A DNA stretch of 64,000 bases from Accumulibacter sp. (GCF_036625195.1 NZ_JAZKUG010000001.1:2666001-2730000), one strand, 5' to 3'; counted from the stretch's first letter, positions 1 through 10,400 are shown. Notes: generated by a model not told the origin, from the sequence alone. Translations and numbers: made by a program.

Positions 1-1
1 C

Positions 2-265
2 GGGACGATTGCCATGGCGCGTACCGCCGATCCGCATTCGGCGAGTGCGCAGTTCTTCATCAACCATCGGGACAACGCGTCGCTCAACCATCCGTCTCCC
101 GATGGTTGGGGCTACACCGTCTTTGGCCGCGTCACGCAGGGTATCGAGGTCGTGGACCGGATCGCCGGGGTGGCAACCGGCAACCGCGCGATGCATCAAA
201 ACGTTCCTCTTGAGCCGGTCACCATCCAGTCGGTCAGGATCATCTCCGAGAAAGGAAAACCATGA
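2..265 (+). CDS. Peptidyl-prolyl cis-trans isomerase (cyclophilin), 5' end missing
   Basis: C-terminal part of a cyclophilin that enters from outside the window. The visible frame opens inside the core fold, with AMARTADPHSASAQFFIN followed by GWGYTVFGRV, the conserved second half of the active site. The first in-frame ATG at 14 is internal, because the homologous motif starts before it. Cyclophilins accelerate cis-trans isomerisation of Xaa-Pro bonds. The stop codon overlaps the ATG of the next cyclophilin gene (ATGA), so the two are translationally linked. This copy may be the periplasmic PpiA-type partner, but the signal peptide region is not visible, so location is unknown. Confidence 0.9.
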   Translation, partial: GTIAMARTADPHSASAQFFINHRDNASLNHPSPDGWGYTVFGRVTQGIEVVDRIAGVATGNRAMHQNVPLEPVTIQSVRIISEKGKP

Positions 266-753
266 TCAAGCTGCATACCAGCCTCGGCGTCATCGCCATC
301 GAGCTCGACGCCGAGAAGGCACCGCTGTCGGCACAGAACTTCATCGACTATGTCGCCGCCGGCCACTACGACAACACCGTCTTCCATCGCGTGATCCCCG
401 GCTTCATGGTGCAGGGTGGCGGTTTTGAGCCGGGCATGAAGCAGAAGCCCTGCCGGCAGCCAATCCGCAACGAAGCCGACAACGGGCTGAAGAACGAGGC
501 CTACACGGTCGCCATGGCGCGCACCGCGGAACCGCACTCGGCGACGGCGCAGTTCTTCATCAATGTCGTCAACAACGACTTCCTCAACTTCCGTGCGCCG
601 AATGCACAGGGCTGGGGCTACTGCGTCTTCGGCAAGGTGGTCGAGGGACGGGAGGTGGTCGACCGGATCAAGACCGTGCGCACGGGAACCTCGGGTTTTC
701 ATTCGGACGTGCCGGTCGAGGACGTGTTGATCGAGCGGGCGGAAGTCTGCTGA
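262..753 (+). CDS. ppiB: Cytosolic peptidyl-prolyl cis-trans isomerase B
   Basis: Complete 163-residue cyclophilin, the usual length for bacterial PpiB. FHRVIPGFMVQGG (residues 41-53, catalytic Arg43), MARTA (85-89), QFFIN (97-101) and GWGYCVFG with Trp118 form the canonical proline-binding pocket. There is no signal peptide, so a cytoplasmic folding role is expected. The ATG overlaps the stop of the upstream cyclophilin by the ATGA arrangement, giving a tandem pair, and lpxH follows 34 bases downstream. A PpiB-LpxH order is common in beta- and gammaproteobacteria. Confidence 0.95.
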   Translation: MIKLHTSLGVIAIELDAEKAPLSAQNFIDYVAAGHYDNTVFHRVIPGFMVQGGGFEPGMKQKPCRQPIRNEADNGLKNEAYTVAMARTAEPHSATAQFFINVVNNDFLNFRAPNAQGWGYCVFGKVVEGREVVDRIKTVRTGTSGFHSDVPVEDVLIERAEVC

Positions 754-787
754 TGCGGCGTCCGTAGTCGAGCGCAGCAGGTAAGGC

Positions 788-1525
788 TTGCGACCCACCC
801 TGTTCATATCCGACCTGCACCTGGCGCCACAGGCGCCGGCCGTGACGCGGATTTTTCTCGACTTCCTGCGCGGGCGGGCGCGGGCGGCGGAGAGCCTGTT
901 CATCCTCGGCGACCTCTTCGAGGCCTGGCCGGGCGACGACTGCCTGGACGACCCCGCCGACGGTATGGCCGCCGCGGTCGTCGCCGCCCTGCATGAGTTG
1001 GTCGCAGCCGGAGTCGGACTGGCGGTGATGCACGGCAATCGCGATTTCCTGCTCGGCGAGCGTTTCGCCGCTGCCAGCGGTGCGCGCCTGTTGCCCGATC
1101 CGTGGCTGCTGGCGCTGCCCGGCGGCGAGTTCGTCCTGGCGCATGGTGATGCGCTGTGCACGGATGACCGCGAGTACCAGTCGTTTCGCGCGCTGGTTCG
1201 CCGTCGCGACTGGCAGCAGGCCTTCCTCGCGCGGCCGCTGAGCGAGCGCAAGGCGGTCGCCGCGGCTCTGCGGCAGCAGAGCGAGACCGCCAAGCGCGAC
1301 AAGGCGCAGTACCTGATGGATGTCAATCCGGTCGAGACCGATGATTTCCTTCGCGCCCACGGCTACGTCGGACTGATCCACGGCCACACGCATCGTCCGG
1401 CGGTGCACGATCACCTCGTCGATGGCATCCACGTTCAGCGCTGGGTGTTGGCTGATTGGCACGCCAGCCGTGGTGAATGCCTGTGCTGGGATGGCGAGCG
1501 TTTGACGCGCGAGTGCCTGGACTGA
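788..1525 (+). CDS. lpxH: UDP-2,3-diacylglucosamine diphosphatase
   Basis: Metallophosphoesterase of lipid A synthesis that hydrolyses UDP-2,3-diacylglucosamine to lipid X and UMP at the inner membrane. The 245-residue protein has the five calcineurin-type metal motifs: SDLHL (Asp9, His11), GDLFEAWPGDD (Asp42), GNRDF (Asn84), HGD (His119) and GHTH (His198/His200). The start is TTG at 788; no ATG lies near, and the N-terminal LFISDLHL strand begins at once, as in other LpxH proteins. Its presence shows a lipid A-bearing outer membrane. It follows ppiB closely and is probably cotranscribed with it. Confidence 0.93.
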   Translation: MRPTLFISDLHLAPQAPAVTRIFLDFLRGRARAAESLFILGDLFEAWPGDDCLDDPADGMAAAVVAALHELVAAGVGLAVMHGNRDFLLGERFAAASGARLLPDPWLLALPGGEFVLAHGDALCTDDREYQSFRALVRRRDWQQAFLARPLSERKAVAAALRQQSETAKRDKAQYLMDVNPVETDDFLRAHGYVGLIHGHTHRPAVHDHLVDGIHVQRWVLADWHASRGECLCWDGERLTRECLD

Positions 1526-1622
1526 CCCGGGACTTCGCGTGGCGCGGGTGCCGCGCCAGTCTGGCGGCTGCCGCGCGTCCTGCGCGCTTTCGGCACCTGC
1601 GGTCTGGCCGGGCATCCGGGCG

Positions 1623-3455
1623 ATGAGTGCCGCGGCGCACGAAGTCCTGTCGCGGGTCTTCGGCTATCCGGCCTTCCGCGGGCAGCAGGAGGAGGTGGTC
1701 GACCAGCTCCTTGCCGGCGGTGACGCGCTGGTGCTGATGCCGACCGGTGGCGGCAAGTCGCTCTGCTACCAGATTCCGGCACTGCTGCGCAGCGGCGTCG
1801 GTGTCGTCGTCTCGCCGCTGATCGCGCTCATGCAGGACCAGGTCGAGGCCCTGTGCCAGGTTGGCGTCAACGCAGCTTTCATCAATTCGTCGCTGGACTT
1901 CCGTTCGCTGGTTGACACCGAACGCCGACTGATGGCCGGCGAGCTCGATCTGGTCTACGTCGCTCCCGAGCGGTTGCTCGGCGAGCGCTTCCTCGGGCTC
2001 CTTGCGGAACTGGTCGCGCGGCAGGGGGTCGCCCTGTTCGCCATCGATGAGGCGCACTGCGTGTCGCAGTGGGGACATGACTTCCGACCGGAGTACATCC
2101 AGCTCAGCGAGCTGCATCAGCGCTTCCCGGAAGTGCCGCGCATCGCGCTGACGGCGACGGCCGATCAGCTGACCCGGCAGGAGATCATCACCCGCCTGCA
2201 TCTCGAGCGCGCGCGCTCGTTCGTCGCGAGCTTCGACCGCCCGAACATCCGCTACCAGATCGTCGAGCGCGACAATCCGCGCAAGCAGTTGCTGGACTTT
2301 CTCGGCCAGCACCGCGGCGAGGCCGGCATCGTCTACTGCCTGTCGCGGCGCAAGGTCGACGAGACGGCAGCCTGGCTGCTCGCGCAGGGAATCGATGCGC
2401 TGCCCTATCACGCCGGACTCAGTACCTGCGACCGGCAGCGGCACCAGCAGACGTTCCTGCGCGAAGAGGGTTTGGTGATGGTGGCGACGATCGCTTTCGG
2501 CATGGGCATCGACAAGCCGGACGTCCGTTTCGTCGCCCATCTCGACCTGCCGAAGAGCCTCGAGGCCTATTATCAGGAAACCGGTCGCGCCGGGCGTGAC
2601 GGTGATGCCGCCGAGGCGTGGATGACTTACGGGCTGAACGATGTCGTGATTCATCGCCAGATGATCGAGGATTCGGCGGCGCCGGTCGAGCAGAAGAGGG
2701 TCGAAAGACAGAAGCTGGAGAGCATGCTGGCTTACTGCGAGTCGGCGACCTGTCGCCGCGTCATCCTGCTCAACTACTTCGGGGAAGACGCTCTGCCCTG
2801 CGGCAACTGCGACGTCTGCCTCGATCCGCCGCAGGTCTGGGATGGCACGGTTGTGGCGCAGAAGGTCCTCTCGGCCGCCCTGCGCACCGGCCAGCGCTTC
2901 GGTGCCGGCCACCTGATCGACATCCTGCGCGGCAAGAGCACCGACAAGGTGCGGCAGTTCGGGCATGATCGCCTGCCGACCTTCGGCGTCGGCAGCGAAC
3001 TCGACGAGATGGGCTGGCGCTCCGTCTTCCGACAGCTGCTCGCCGCCGGCGTCCTCGAAGCGGATGCCGCGGCCTACGGAGCGCTCAAGCTGAGCGAAAG
3101 CGCCCGCCCCGTCCTGCGCGGGGAAGTGGCGCTGATGCTGCGCCGGCGGTCCGAGCGTGCCACAAGCCGTGCTGCCCGCGGCAGGAGCGCCGCCCGTGGC
3201 GCCGCCGATCTTCCGCGGCCGCGTCCGCAACAGGAGGAGTCGGCTCTGGTGGCCAGTCTGCGCCAGTGGCGCAGCGCCAAGGCGCGCGAGCAGGGTGTTC
3301 CCGCCTACCTGATCCTGCACGACCGGACGCTGTTCGAGATTGCGGCAGCGTTGCCGGCCTCACCGCAGGCTCTGCTTGCGGTACCCGGGATCGGTCTTGC
3401 CAAGGTGCAGCGCTACGGCGACGAGTTGCTCGCCCTCGTCGCCAGCGGCGAATGA
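1623..3455 (+). CDS. recQ: ATP-dependent DNA helicase RecQ
   Basis: 3'-5' superfamily 2 DNA helicase used in RecF-pathway recombination and fork repair. The 610-residue protein shows Walker A MPTGGGKS (about residues 39-46), the aromatic-rich loop and DEAH box AIDEAHCVSQWGHDF (about 142), helicase C-domain motifs FDRPNIRY and YQETGRAGRDG, a zinc site with four cysteines in CESATCRR...CGNCDVC, and a C-terminal HRDC domain. The open frame extends to 1539, but the ATG at 1623 (MSAAAHEVLSRVFGY) fits the family N terminus and is preferred. Its 3' end overlaps the convergent mltB gene by 43 bases. Confidence 0.95.
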   Translation: MSAAAHEVLSRVFGYPAFRGQQEEVVDQLLAGGDALVLMPTGGGKSLCYQIPALLRSGVGVVVSPLIALMQDQVEALCQVGVNAAFINSSLDFRSLVDTERRLMAGELDLVYVAPERLLGERFLGLLAELVARQGVALFAIDEAHCVSQWGHDFRPEYIQLSELHQRFPEVPRIALTATADQLTRQEIITRLHLERARSFVASFDRPNIRYQIVERDNPRKQLLDFLGQHRGEAGIVYCLSRRKVDETAAWLLAQGIDALPYHAGLSTCDRQRHQQTFLREEGLVMVATIAFGMGIDKPDVRFVAHLDLPKSLEAYYQETGRAGRDGDAAEAWMTYGLNDVVIHRQMIEDSAAPVEQKRVERQKLESMLAYCESATCRRVILLNYFGEDALPCGNCDVCLDPPQVWDGTVVAQKVLSAALRTGQRFGAGHLIDILRGKSTDKVRQFGHDRLPTFGVGSELDEMGWRSVFRQLLAAGVLEADAAAYGALKLSESARPVLRGEVALMLRRRSERATSRAARGRSAARGAADLPRPRPQQEESALVASLRQWRSAKAREQGVPAYLILHDRTLFEIAAALPASPQALLAVPGIGLAKVQRYGDELLALVASGE

Positions 3456-4480
3456 TTGCCCGCGGCGCGCGCCGCGTGCTCCTGCCGCAGAGCCTCCGCC
3501 AGTTGGAAGACCGCCATCGCGTAGAAGCTCGAGCGGTTGTAGCGCGTGATGACGTAGAAGTTGTTGAAGCCGAGCCAGTATTCCGTCGCCGCACCGGGTG
3601 TGACGAGGTCGATCAGGGCGGCGGCGCGGTCGCCGTCGGCCACCGCGGCAACCCCCTGCGCGGCGAACTCGTTGACACTCAGCGACGGCTTGATGCCGAG
3701 GGCGAGAAGGGCGGCGGGATTGCCGCTGACCGCCGCCGGTACCGCGACCGGCTCGCCCGTCTGCCAACCGTGCTGCTGCAGGAAGCGGCCAACGCTGCCG
3801 ATCGCGTCCGCATGGCTCTGGCGCAGGTCGATGCGGTCATCGCCGTCGAAATCGACGGCAAAGCGGCGATGGCTGCTGGGCATGAACTGCGGGATGCCGA
3901 TGGCGCCGGCGTAGGAGCCCTTGACGCTGAGCGGACTGATGCCATTCTCGCGCGCGAGGAGGAGGAACTGCTCGAGTTCGCCGCGAAAGAACTCGGACCG
4001 AGGCGGGTAGAAGAAAGCGAGCGAGGCCAGTGCCTCGAGGACGCCGAAGCTGCCCATGTGCTGGCCATAGATCGTTTCGACGCCAATGATGGCGACGATC
4101 ACCTCGGCCGGGACGCCGTGGATCGCCTCTGCGCGCTGCAGCGTCGCGGCATGTTTCTGCCAGAACGACAATCCCCCCGCCAGTCGCTGTTCGTTGACGA
4201 AGCGCTCGCGATAGCGCTCCCACGAACGCTGCTTCTCGGGCACAGCCGGTGGGCGAATCGCCTTGAGGACCGTCGCATTCGGTCGCAGGACCGCGAACTG
4301 GCGCGTCAGATGGGCGATGTCGAAGCCGTGCTGCTCGTGCATGCCGGCGATGAATGCCTGCACTTCAGGGTTCTGGCTCAAACCGGTCGCCTGCTCGGCG
4401 CTTGCGGATAGTGCCGCGAGACTGAGGGGCAGGGCGACGAGCAGGTTGCTGGCGAGGTGTTTCAAGGACTGGTTCTCCAT
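3413..4480 (-). CDS. mltB: Lytic murein transglycosylase B
   Basis: Periplasmic enzyme that cleaves the MurNAc-GlcNAc bond with formation of 1,6-anhydro-MurNAc. The 355-residue protein begins with a Sec signal peptide (residues 1-28, ending SASA), and no lipobox cysteine is seen, so it looks soluble or only loosely anchored. The catalytic Glu is Glu135 in GVETIYG; GIPQFMPSS, DFDGDDRIDL and FNNFYVITRYN are typical of the MltB family. Start chosen at 4480 because the signal peptide begins there; the frame itself runs further upstream. It overlaps tgpA by 19 bases and recQ, convergently, by 43 bases. Confidence 0.93.
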   Translation of the reverse strand: MENQSLKHLASNLLVALPLSLAALSASAEQATGLSQNPEVQAFIAGMHEQHGFDIAHLTRQFAVLRPNATVLKAIRPPAVPEKQRSWERYRERFVNEQRLAGGLSFWQKHAATLQRAEAIHGVPAEVIVAIIGVETIYGQHMGSFGVLEALASLAFFYPPRSEFFRGELEQFLLLARENGISPLSVKGSYAGAIGIPQFMPSSHRRFAVDFDGDDRIDLRQSHADAIGSVGRFLQQHGWQTGEPVAVPAAVSGNPAALLALGIKPSLSVNEFAAQGVAAVADGDRAAALIDLVTPGAATEYWLGFNNFYVITRYNRSSFYAMAVFQLAEALRQEHAARAAGNHSPLATRASNSSP

Positions 4481-6429
4481 CTGGCCGGTAGGCGGTGCAC
4501 ACATTCCTGCAGGACGAGCAACTGCTCGCTGTCGCCGCGGCCATAGCGCAGTGCCGCGTAGCAGCGTGCCGCTTCGCTGGTGAGTGCCGCCAGCTGCGGC
4601 CTTTCGACGGCGACTCGACGGGCGAAAGCGATTGGCCCCTCCCAAGCGGCGCGCGTCACGCCGCGCCGCGCGAGCGCCTTGCAGTACCGCTGCCATGCCC
4701 GCTGCGCCGGATCGGCGCGACGACGACGGGGCAGCGTCCAAACGGTGACGAGCAACAGTGCGACGCCGGAGAGCACGGCCAGCGCCGCGCTCATGCCTTG
4801 CCAGTCCGGGTTGGCCATGCCGAAGCGGGAAAGGATGTCGCGCTGGCGTTGCGGATTGTAACCGAGGACCCATTGATTCCAGGCGTTGTTTGCGGCCTCC
4901 CAGCGATAGCGCAGCTGACGCAGCCAGTCGGCATCGAGGCCGACGATGGCGGGCAGTGGTTCGTCCTGCGGCAGGGCGGCGACGATTCCCTGTTCGATGC
5001 GCGAAGGAGCGACCGCTGCCGTCGGGTCGTAGCGCACCCAGCCCTCGCCCGCGAGCCAGACTTCGGCCCAGGCGTGCGCATCCGACTGGCGGACGATGAG
5101 GTAGCCATCGACGGGGTTAACCTCGCCGCCCTGGTAGCCCGCGACGACGCGCGCCGGCACGCCGGCAGCACGCAGCAGGAAGACGAAGGCCGAGGCGTAG
5201 TGCTCGCAGAAGCCACGCCGCGTGCCGAAGAGGAACTCGTCGACGGCATCGGCGCCGAGCAGGGGCGGCCGCAGGGTGTAATGGAAGTCCTCGTTGCGGA
5301 ACAGGCTGAGAACCGCGTCGGCGATCCGCGCCGGTGGTCGCGATTTCCACTGCTCGGCCAGTGCCCGCGCCCGCGGATTGATCATTGGTGGCAGCGCCAG
5401 TGCCTGCTGCAGCGCGGCCGCCGTCTCGCTCCGGTTGGCATGGTAGTCGACCGACGACGTGAAGGCGAAGCGGGAACGGGCACGCAGCGGCTCGCGTGCC
5501 AGGACTTCCAGCGTCGGCGCCTGCACGGCGCCTGCTGGCAGGCTGGTCGCCACGTCGAGCGCGAGCAGCCAACGCTGACCATGCGCTTCGATGATGCTGC
5601 TGTAGCTGTACGGCGTCCCTCTGGCCTCGACGACCGGCACCATCCGTGGTCGGCCGGCCGCTGGTATGCTGGCGCGCCAGGTCAGACCGTCGTAGGCGTC
5701 GAGCACCGGGCCACGCCAGTAGAGATCCGCCTTCTCCGGTATCCCGCCGGCGAAATGGCTGCGAAAGGCGATCGCTCCGGACAGGATGAGGTTGCTGATC
5801 GACCCCGGGGCCATCTCGTTGGAAAGGCCGCTGCGCCCCGCGTGCGCGTCCTGCGGCAGGCCCCAGAGCGGGCCGGAGACACGCGGAAAGAGCAGATAGA
5901 GGATGAGCATGAAAGGCAGCGCCTGCAACAGCAGCAGGCCGGCCTGGCGGATGATCGCGGCAGGCGGCTGCGAACCGCCATGCAGGCGGATCAGCGCTGC
6001 CGTCAGCAGGGTGCAACTGGCCAGCAACCAGAGGCCGGTCGGGATGCTCTGCGAATAGAAGTAGTGCGTCAGCAGGAGAAAGAAGCCGAGCATGATGACC
6101 ACCATGGCATCCCGCCGGGTCTTCATCTCGAGTGGTTTGAGCGCCATGAAGATGACCAGCATGGCGACTCCGGAATCCCTTCCGAGCAGGCTGCGATACT
6201 GCCAGGCGATGCCCGACAGTGCGGCCAGGACGAGCAGCGCGAGAAGCCAGCGCGGTGGCAACGGGCGCCTCTGCCACCACAGCCAGAGGCGCCAGAGCAG
6301 CGCGGCGGCGAACAGCACGCTCAGCCAGGGCGGCAGGTGTTCGCCATGCGGACTGGCGGTGGCCAGGGCGACGGCCAGGAGCCAGGGCACCGCAGCCTGG
6401 TCGATGGGTTGTGGCGGACTAGGCCGCAT
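4462..6429 (-). CDS. tgpA: TgpA-type membrane transglutaminase-like protein (DUF3488/DUF4129)
   Basis: A 655-residue inner-membrane protein with a multi-span N-terminal region (several hydrophobic segments within roughly residues 12-190), a large periplasmic transglutaminase-like domain and a further membrane segment near residue 550. The papain-like triad is visible: Cys about 407 in RRGFCEHYASAF, His about 451 in SDAHAWAEVW and Asp about 466 in RYDPTAAV. The founder in Pseudomonas aeruginosa is reported as essential, but its substrate is not settled. ATG at 6429 overlaps the DUF58 gene by 11 bases. Gene order MoxR-DUF58-TgpA is a widespread module; mltB at its end suggests an envelope role. 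Confidence 0.92.
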   Translation of the reverse strand: MRPSPPQPIDQAAVPWLLAVALATASPHGEHLPPWLSVLFAAALLWRLWLWWQRRPLPPRWLLALLVLAALSGIAWQYRSLLGRDSGVAMLVIFMALKPLEMKTRRDAMVVIMLGFFLLLTHYFYSQSIPTGLWLLASCTLLTAALIRLHGGSQPPAAIIRQAGLLLLQALPFMLILYLLFPRVSGPLWGLPQDAHAGRSGLSNEMAPGSISNLILSGAIAFRSHFAGGIPEKADLYWRGPVLDAYDGLTWRASIPAAGRPRMVPVVEARGTPYSYSSIIEAHGQRWLLALDVATSLPAGAVQAPTLEVLAREPLRARSRFAFTSSVDYHANRSETAAALQQALALPPMINPRARALAEQWKSRPPARIADAVLSLFRNEDFHYTLRPPLLGADAVDEFLFGTRRGFCEHYASAFVFLLRAAGVPARVVAGYQGGEVNPVDGYLIVRQSDAHAWAEVWLAGEGWVRYDPTAAVAPSRIEQGIVAALPQDEPLPAIVGLDADWLRQLRYRWEAANNAWNQWVLGYNPQRQRDILSRFGMANPDWQGMSAALAVLSGVALLLVTVWTLPRRRRADPAQRAWQRYCKALARRGVTRAAWEGPIAFARRVAVERPQLAALTSEAARCYAALRYGRGDSEQLLVLQECVHRLPARWRTSP

Positions 6430-7392
6430 CGCGTGTCTCTTCCGTCTGGTACAGAGCGAGGGTCTGCAGACAGGCTGCGCGGTGGGCGCTGCCGGTGGCG
6501 GGCGTGATCTGCTGGTCGGGCAGGCGCAGGCCATAGCATGCCTGTTGCTCGTCGGCGAGCATGATCCAGCCGGCGAGGATCGACAGCCGCTCCTCGCTGT
6601 CGCGATCGCCCGGAGTCAGCGACCAGTCGAGCCAGAGCTCGTCACTCGCGCCGCCGGCGAACTGCTTGACCAGCAGTGCCTGCTCGTCCGTGCGGCGGGC
6701 CACCGCCTTCCAGGCTATGTGCCGGGTCGGGTCGCTGGGCTGTCGTGGGCGAAGACCGGCGAAATCCTCCTGGCCGCCGTCCCCGCGACGATGCTCGGCG
6801 ACGGAGGCGGCTGACACCGGCGGCAGCGGCGTGCGCAATGGTTTCGGGTAGACGAGGCACGACCAGGAGGGATGGATGTAGCTCCAGGCACGGAACAATC
6901 CCAGCGGATAGCGGGTGACGAGCGTCACGCGGCCGGGGTCGAGTCGGCCGCGACGCTGTGCCAGACAGGGCAGGGTGATCGACGCGCTGCCTTCTGCCGG
7001 CAGATCGACCGCCACCACCGGCTGTGCACTGAACGACAGTTCGAGGGCTCGCCGCTGTTGCCGGCGCGGGTTCTCGACTTGCAGCGGAAAGCGCGCAAGA
7101 GCGCCGACGAATGTCGCCTCGGCGCGTCCGGGCGTCAGGCGCAGACCGAAGAGGTTGTGAAAGCTGTGCACCATCGCCACCAGACCAAGGCCGGTGAGGA
7201 GAAAGATCAGGGCGTGTCCGAGGCTGAGGTCGTAATTGATGGCGCCGATCAGCATCACCAGGAGAACCACGGCAAAGAGCATCCCGGCAGCGCTCGGGAC
7301 GATGAAGATGCGCCGCTGGCCAAGGATGAGCGGCCACTGCTCGTCGCGCCGGCGGCCGAAGAGCCATTGCTGCAGGACGTTCAGCTGACGCA

Positions 7393-7393
<1 letters not shown>
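6419..7393 (-). CDS. DUF58-domain membrane protein
   Basis: A 324-residue protein with two N-terminal membrane helices (about residues 28-50 and 55-78) followed by a soluble region carrying the DUF58 signature DPTRHIAWKAVARR (about 222-235). DUF58 proteins resemble von Willebrand A domains and regularly accompany MoxR ATPases, which are thought to remodel them; the exact activity is not known. The start overlaps the stop of moxR in an ATGA arrangement and the 3' end overlaps tgpA by 11 bases, so these genes are translationally coupled. Confidence 0.92.
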
Positions 7394-8319
<926 letters not shown>

Positions 8320-8430
8320 GGCTTGTCGTCGGGAAGCAATTGGGATGATAATAAACCATCAGTTCCCAACCCGTTCCATCGCTGGGCAGGGCGCCGCTTG
8401 CGGCGTCACTGTCGCGACCGAAGGATTACA

Positions 8431-9357
8431 GTGAGTGTCACGGCTTTCATCACCCATCGCGATTGCCATCTGCATGACATGGGTTCGTACCATCCGGAAG
8501 CGCCCGAGCGTCTGAGCGCGATCAGTGATCACCTGATCGCGCAGGGCCTGGATTCCTACTTCGTCTATCACGATGCGCCCCTGGCCACTTTTCAGCAGCT
8601 CAAACGGGTGCATACCGCGGCGCATCTCGAGCGGCTGAAGCGCGCCTCGCCGGATCTCGGGATCGTCCACCTCGACCCCGACACGGCGATGAACCGCCAT
8701 ACCTGGCAGGCGGCGATGCGCGCCGCCGGGGCGGGCGTCCTGGCTGTCGATCTGGTGCTTTCGGGGCAGGCCGAGAATGCCTTCTGCGCCGTGCGGCCGC
8801 CCGGTCATCACGCCGAGCGGGCGACGGCGATGGGTTTCTGTTTCTTCAACAACGTTGCGGTTGCCGCGGCGCACGCACTGGCGGCGCACAACCTGGAGCG
8901 TGTGGCCGTGATCGACTTCGACGTTCACCACGGCAACGGTACCGAAGACTGTTTTCGCGGTGACCAGCGGGTCTTGATGGTCAGCACCTTCCAGCATCCG
9001 TTCTACCCCTACAGCGGGACCGAGACCCCGGCGGCAAACATGGTGAACATTCCTTTGCCGCGCGGCACCGATGGCGAGGAGTTCCGGCGCGTGGTGAGCG
9101 ATCTCTGGATGCCGAGACTGCGCGAGTTCCAGCCGGAAATGTTGTTCATCTCGGCGGGTTTCGATGCCCACTACGAGGACGAGATGGGCGGCTTGCGGCT
9201 GCTCGAGCAGGATTACGCCTGGGTCACCGGGCAGCTCAAGGATCTCGCCGACGAATGTGCGCAGGGGCGGATCGTGTCGATACTCGAGGGCGGCTACTCG
9301 CTGTCGGCTCTGGCTCGCAGCGTGGCCGCGCACATGCGGATCCTGGCCGAGCTCTGA
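8431..9357 (+). CDS. Histone deacetylase-like amidohydrolase (class II HDAC/AphA family)
   Basis: Zinc-dependent deacetylase-fold enzyme of 308 residues. The active-site landmarks are RPPGHHAE (His126/His127), IDFDVHHGNG (zinc ligands Asp164 and His166), SAGFDAH (Asp245) and EGGY (about 286-289). Bacterial members deacetylate small acetylated amines such as polyamines, or acetyl-lysine; the substrate here cannot be told from sequence. The frame is open far upstream, but GTG at 8431 with AAGGA seven bases before it gives the family N terminus. A rho-independent terminator follows at 9377. Confidence 0.92.
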   Translation: MSVTAFITHRDCHLHDMGSYHPEAPERLSAISDHLIAQGLDSYFVYHDAPLATFQQLKRVHTAAHLERLKRASPDLGIVHLDPDTAMNRHTWQAAMRAAGAGVLAVDLVLSGQAENAFCAVRPPGHHAERATAMGFCFFNNVAVAAAHALAAHNLERVAVIDFDVHHGNGTEDCFRGDQRVLMVSTFQHPFYPYSGTETPAANMVNIPLPRGTDGEEFRRVVSDLWMPRLREFQPEMLFISAGFDAHYEDEMGGLRLLEQDYAWVTGQLKDLADECAQGRIVSILEGGYSLSALARSVAAHMRILAEL

Positions 9358-9376
9358 TTCTTCCCGGCAGCCCTCC

Positions 9377-9410
9377 GGCAGCGTCTCGCGGCGACGCTGC
9401 CTGCGTTTTT
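9377..9410 (+). terminator. Rho-independent terminator after the HDAC-like gene
   Basis: A perfect 9-bp stem (GGCAGCGTC at 9377-9385 with GACGCTGCC at 9393-9401) and a 7-base loop are followed four bases later by five T residues. It lies between the deacetylase stop and dapA and would separate the two transcripts. Confidence 0.75.
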
Positions 9411-9435
9411 CGTCGCCAAGGCGGGTGCCTTCGGT

Positions 9436-9441
9436 TAGAAT
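9436..9441 (+). promoter_or_regulatory. Possible -10 element for dapA
   Basis: TAGAAT lies just after the HDAC terminator and 63 bases before the dapA ATG. No good -35 hexamer is seen at 16-18 bases upstream, so this is only a candidate for the dapA-bamC promoter. Confidence 0.3.
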
Positions 9442-9504
9442 GCGTGCTTCAGATTTCCCCCCTCGGGATCTCCCCGGGGTCTTGACTGGCGCGCACGCAA
9501 ACTC

Positions 9505-10383
9505 ATGATTACTGGCTCGATCGTAGCGATTGTCACACCGATGCAGGCCGACGGCAGCCTCGATCTGCCCGCGATGCGCCGGCTCGTCGATTTCCATGTG
9601 GAGCAGAACACCGACGCCATCGTCGTGGTCGGCACGACGGGCGAGTCGCCGACGGTCAGCCTCGCCGAGCACTGCGAGCTGATCCGGACCGTCGTCGAGC
9701 AGGCGGCGGGACGCCTTCCGGTGATTGCCGGCACGGGTGCCAATTCGACGGCCGAGGCCATCGAGCTGACCCGCTTCGCGCACCGGGCGGGGGCCGATGC
9801 GGCGCTGTCGGTCGTTCCCTACTACAACAAGCCCGGGCAGGAGGGCTTGTATCGCCACTTTCGCACCATCGCCGAGGCGGTCGATATCCCGCTGATCCTC
9901 TACAACGTACCGGGTCGCACGGTGGCCGACCTGAGCAACGAGACGACCCTGCGTCTGGCCGAAATGCCGAACATCGTCGGTATCAAGGACGCGACCGGCA
10001 ACATGGACCGCGGCGTCGAGCTGATCGTCCGGTCGCCCCCGGGTTTCGCGGTCTATAGCGGTGACGATGCCAGCGCGTGTGCGCTGATGTTGATGGGCGC
10101 CCAGGGAGACATCTCGGTCGTTGCCAACGTCGCGCCACGGCTGATGCACGAGATGTGCCGCGCGGCGGTGGCGGGCAATGTGGCCGAGGCGCGGGCGCTG
10201 AACGCGCGGCTGATCGGTCTGCACCGGCAACTGTTCTGCGAGGCGAACCCGATCCCGGTCAAGTGGGCTTGCCAGCAACTGGGCCTCATCGGCGACGGCT
10301 TGCGTCTGCCCCTGACGCCGCTGTCGCCGGAGAATCACGCCCGTATCGCAGCCGCGCTGTCGCAGGCCGGCGTGCTCGTCTAG
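9505..10383 (+). CDS. dapA: 4-hydroxy-tetrahydrodipicolinate synthase
   Basis: Condenses pyruvate with aspartate semialdehyde, the first committed step to lysine and meso-diaminopimelate for peptidoglycan. The 292-residue length is exact for the family. GTTGESPT (43-50) binds pyruvate, Tyr near 133 in ILYNVPGRT belongs to the catalytic triad, and the Schiff-base Lys near 161 is in GIKDATGN. It starts a collinear set with bamC 17 bases downstream and a metallo-beta-lactamase gene; the dapA-bamC pairing is classic in proteobacteria. Confidence 0.97.
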   Translation: MITGSIVAIVTPMQADGSLDLPAMRRLVDFHVEQNTDAIVVVGTTGESPTVSLAEHCELIRTVVEQAAGRLPVIAGTGANSTAEAIELTRFAHRAGADAALSVVPYYNKPGQEGLYRHFRTIAEAVDIPLILYNVPGRTVADLSNETTLRLAEMPNIVGIKDATGNMDRGVELIVRSPPGFAVYSGDDASACALMLMGAQGDISVVANVAPRLMHEMCRAAVAGNVAEARALNARLIGLHRQLFCEANPIPVKWACQQLGLIGDGLRLPLTPLSPENHARIAAALSQAGVLV

Positions 10384-10400
10384 CAGTATTGCGTCAGCCA

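Noticed and set aside
1323..3320. Long minus-strand frame opposite recQ
   Set aside because: It mirrors recQ codons in a high-GC gene and has no recognisable domain; RecQ motifs on the plus strand are complete.
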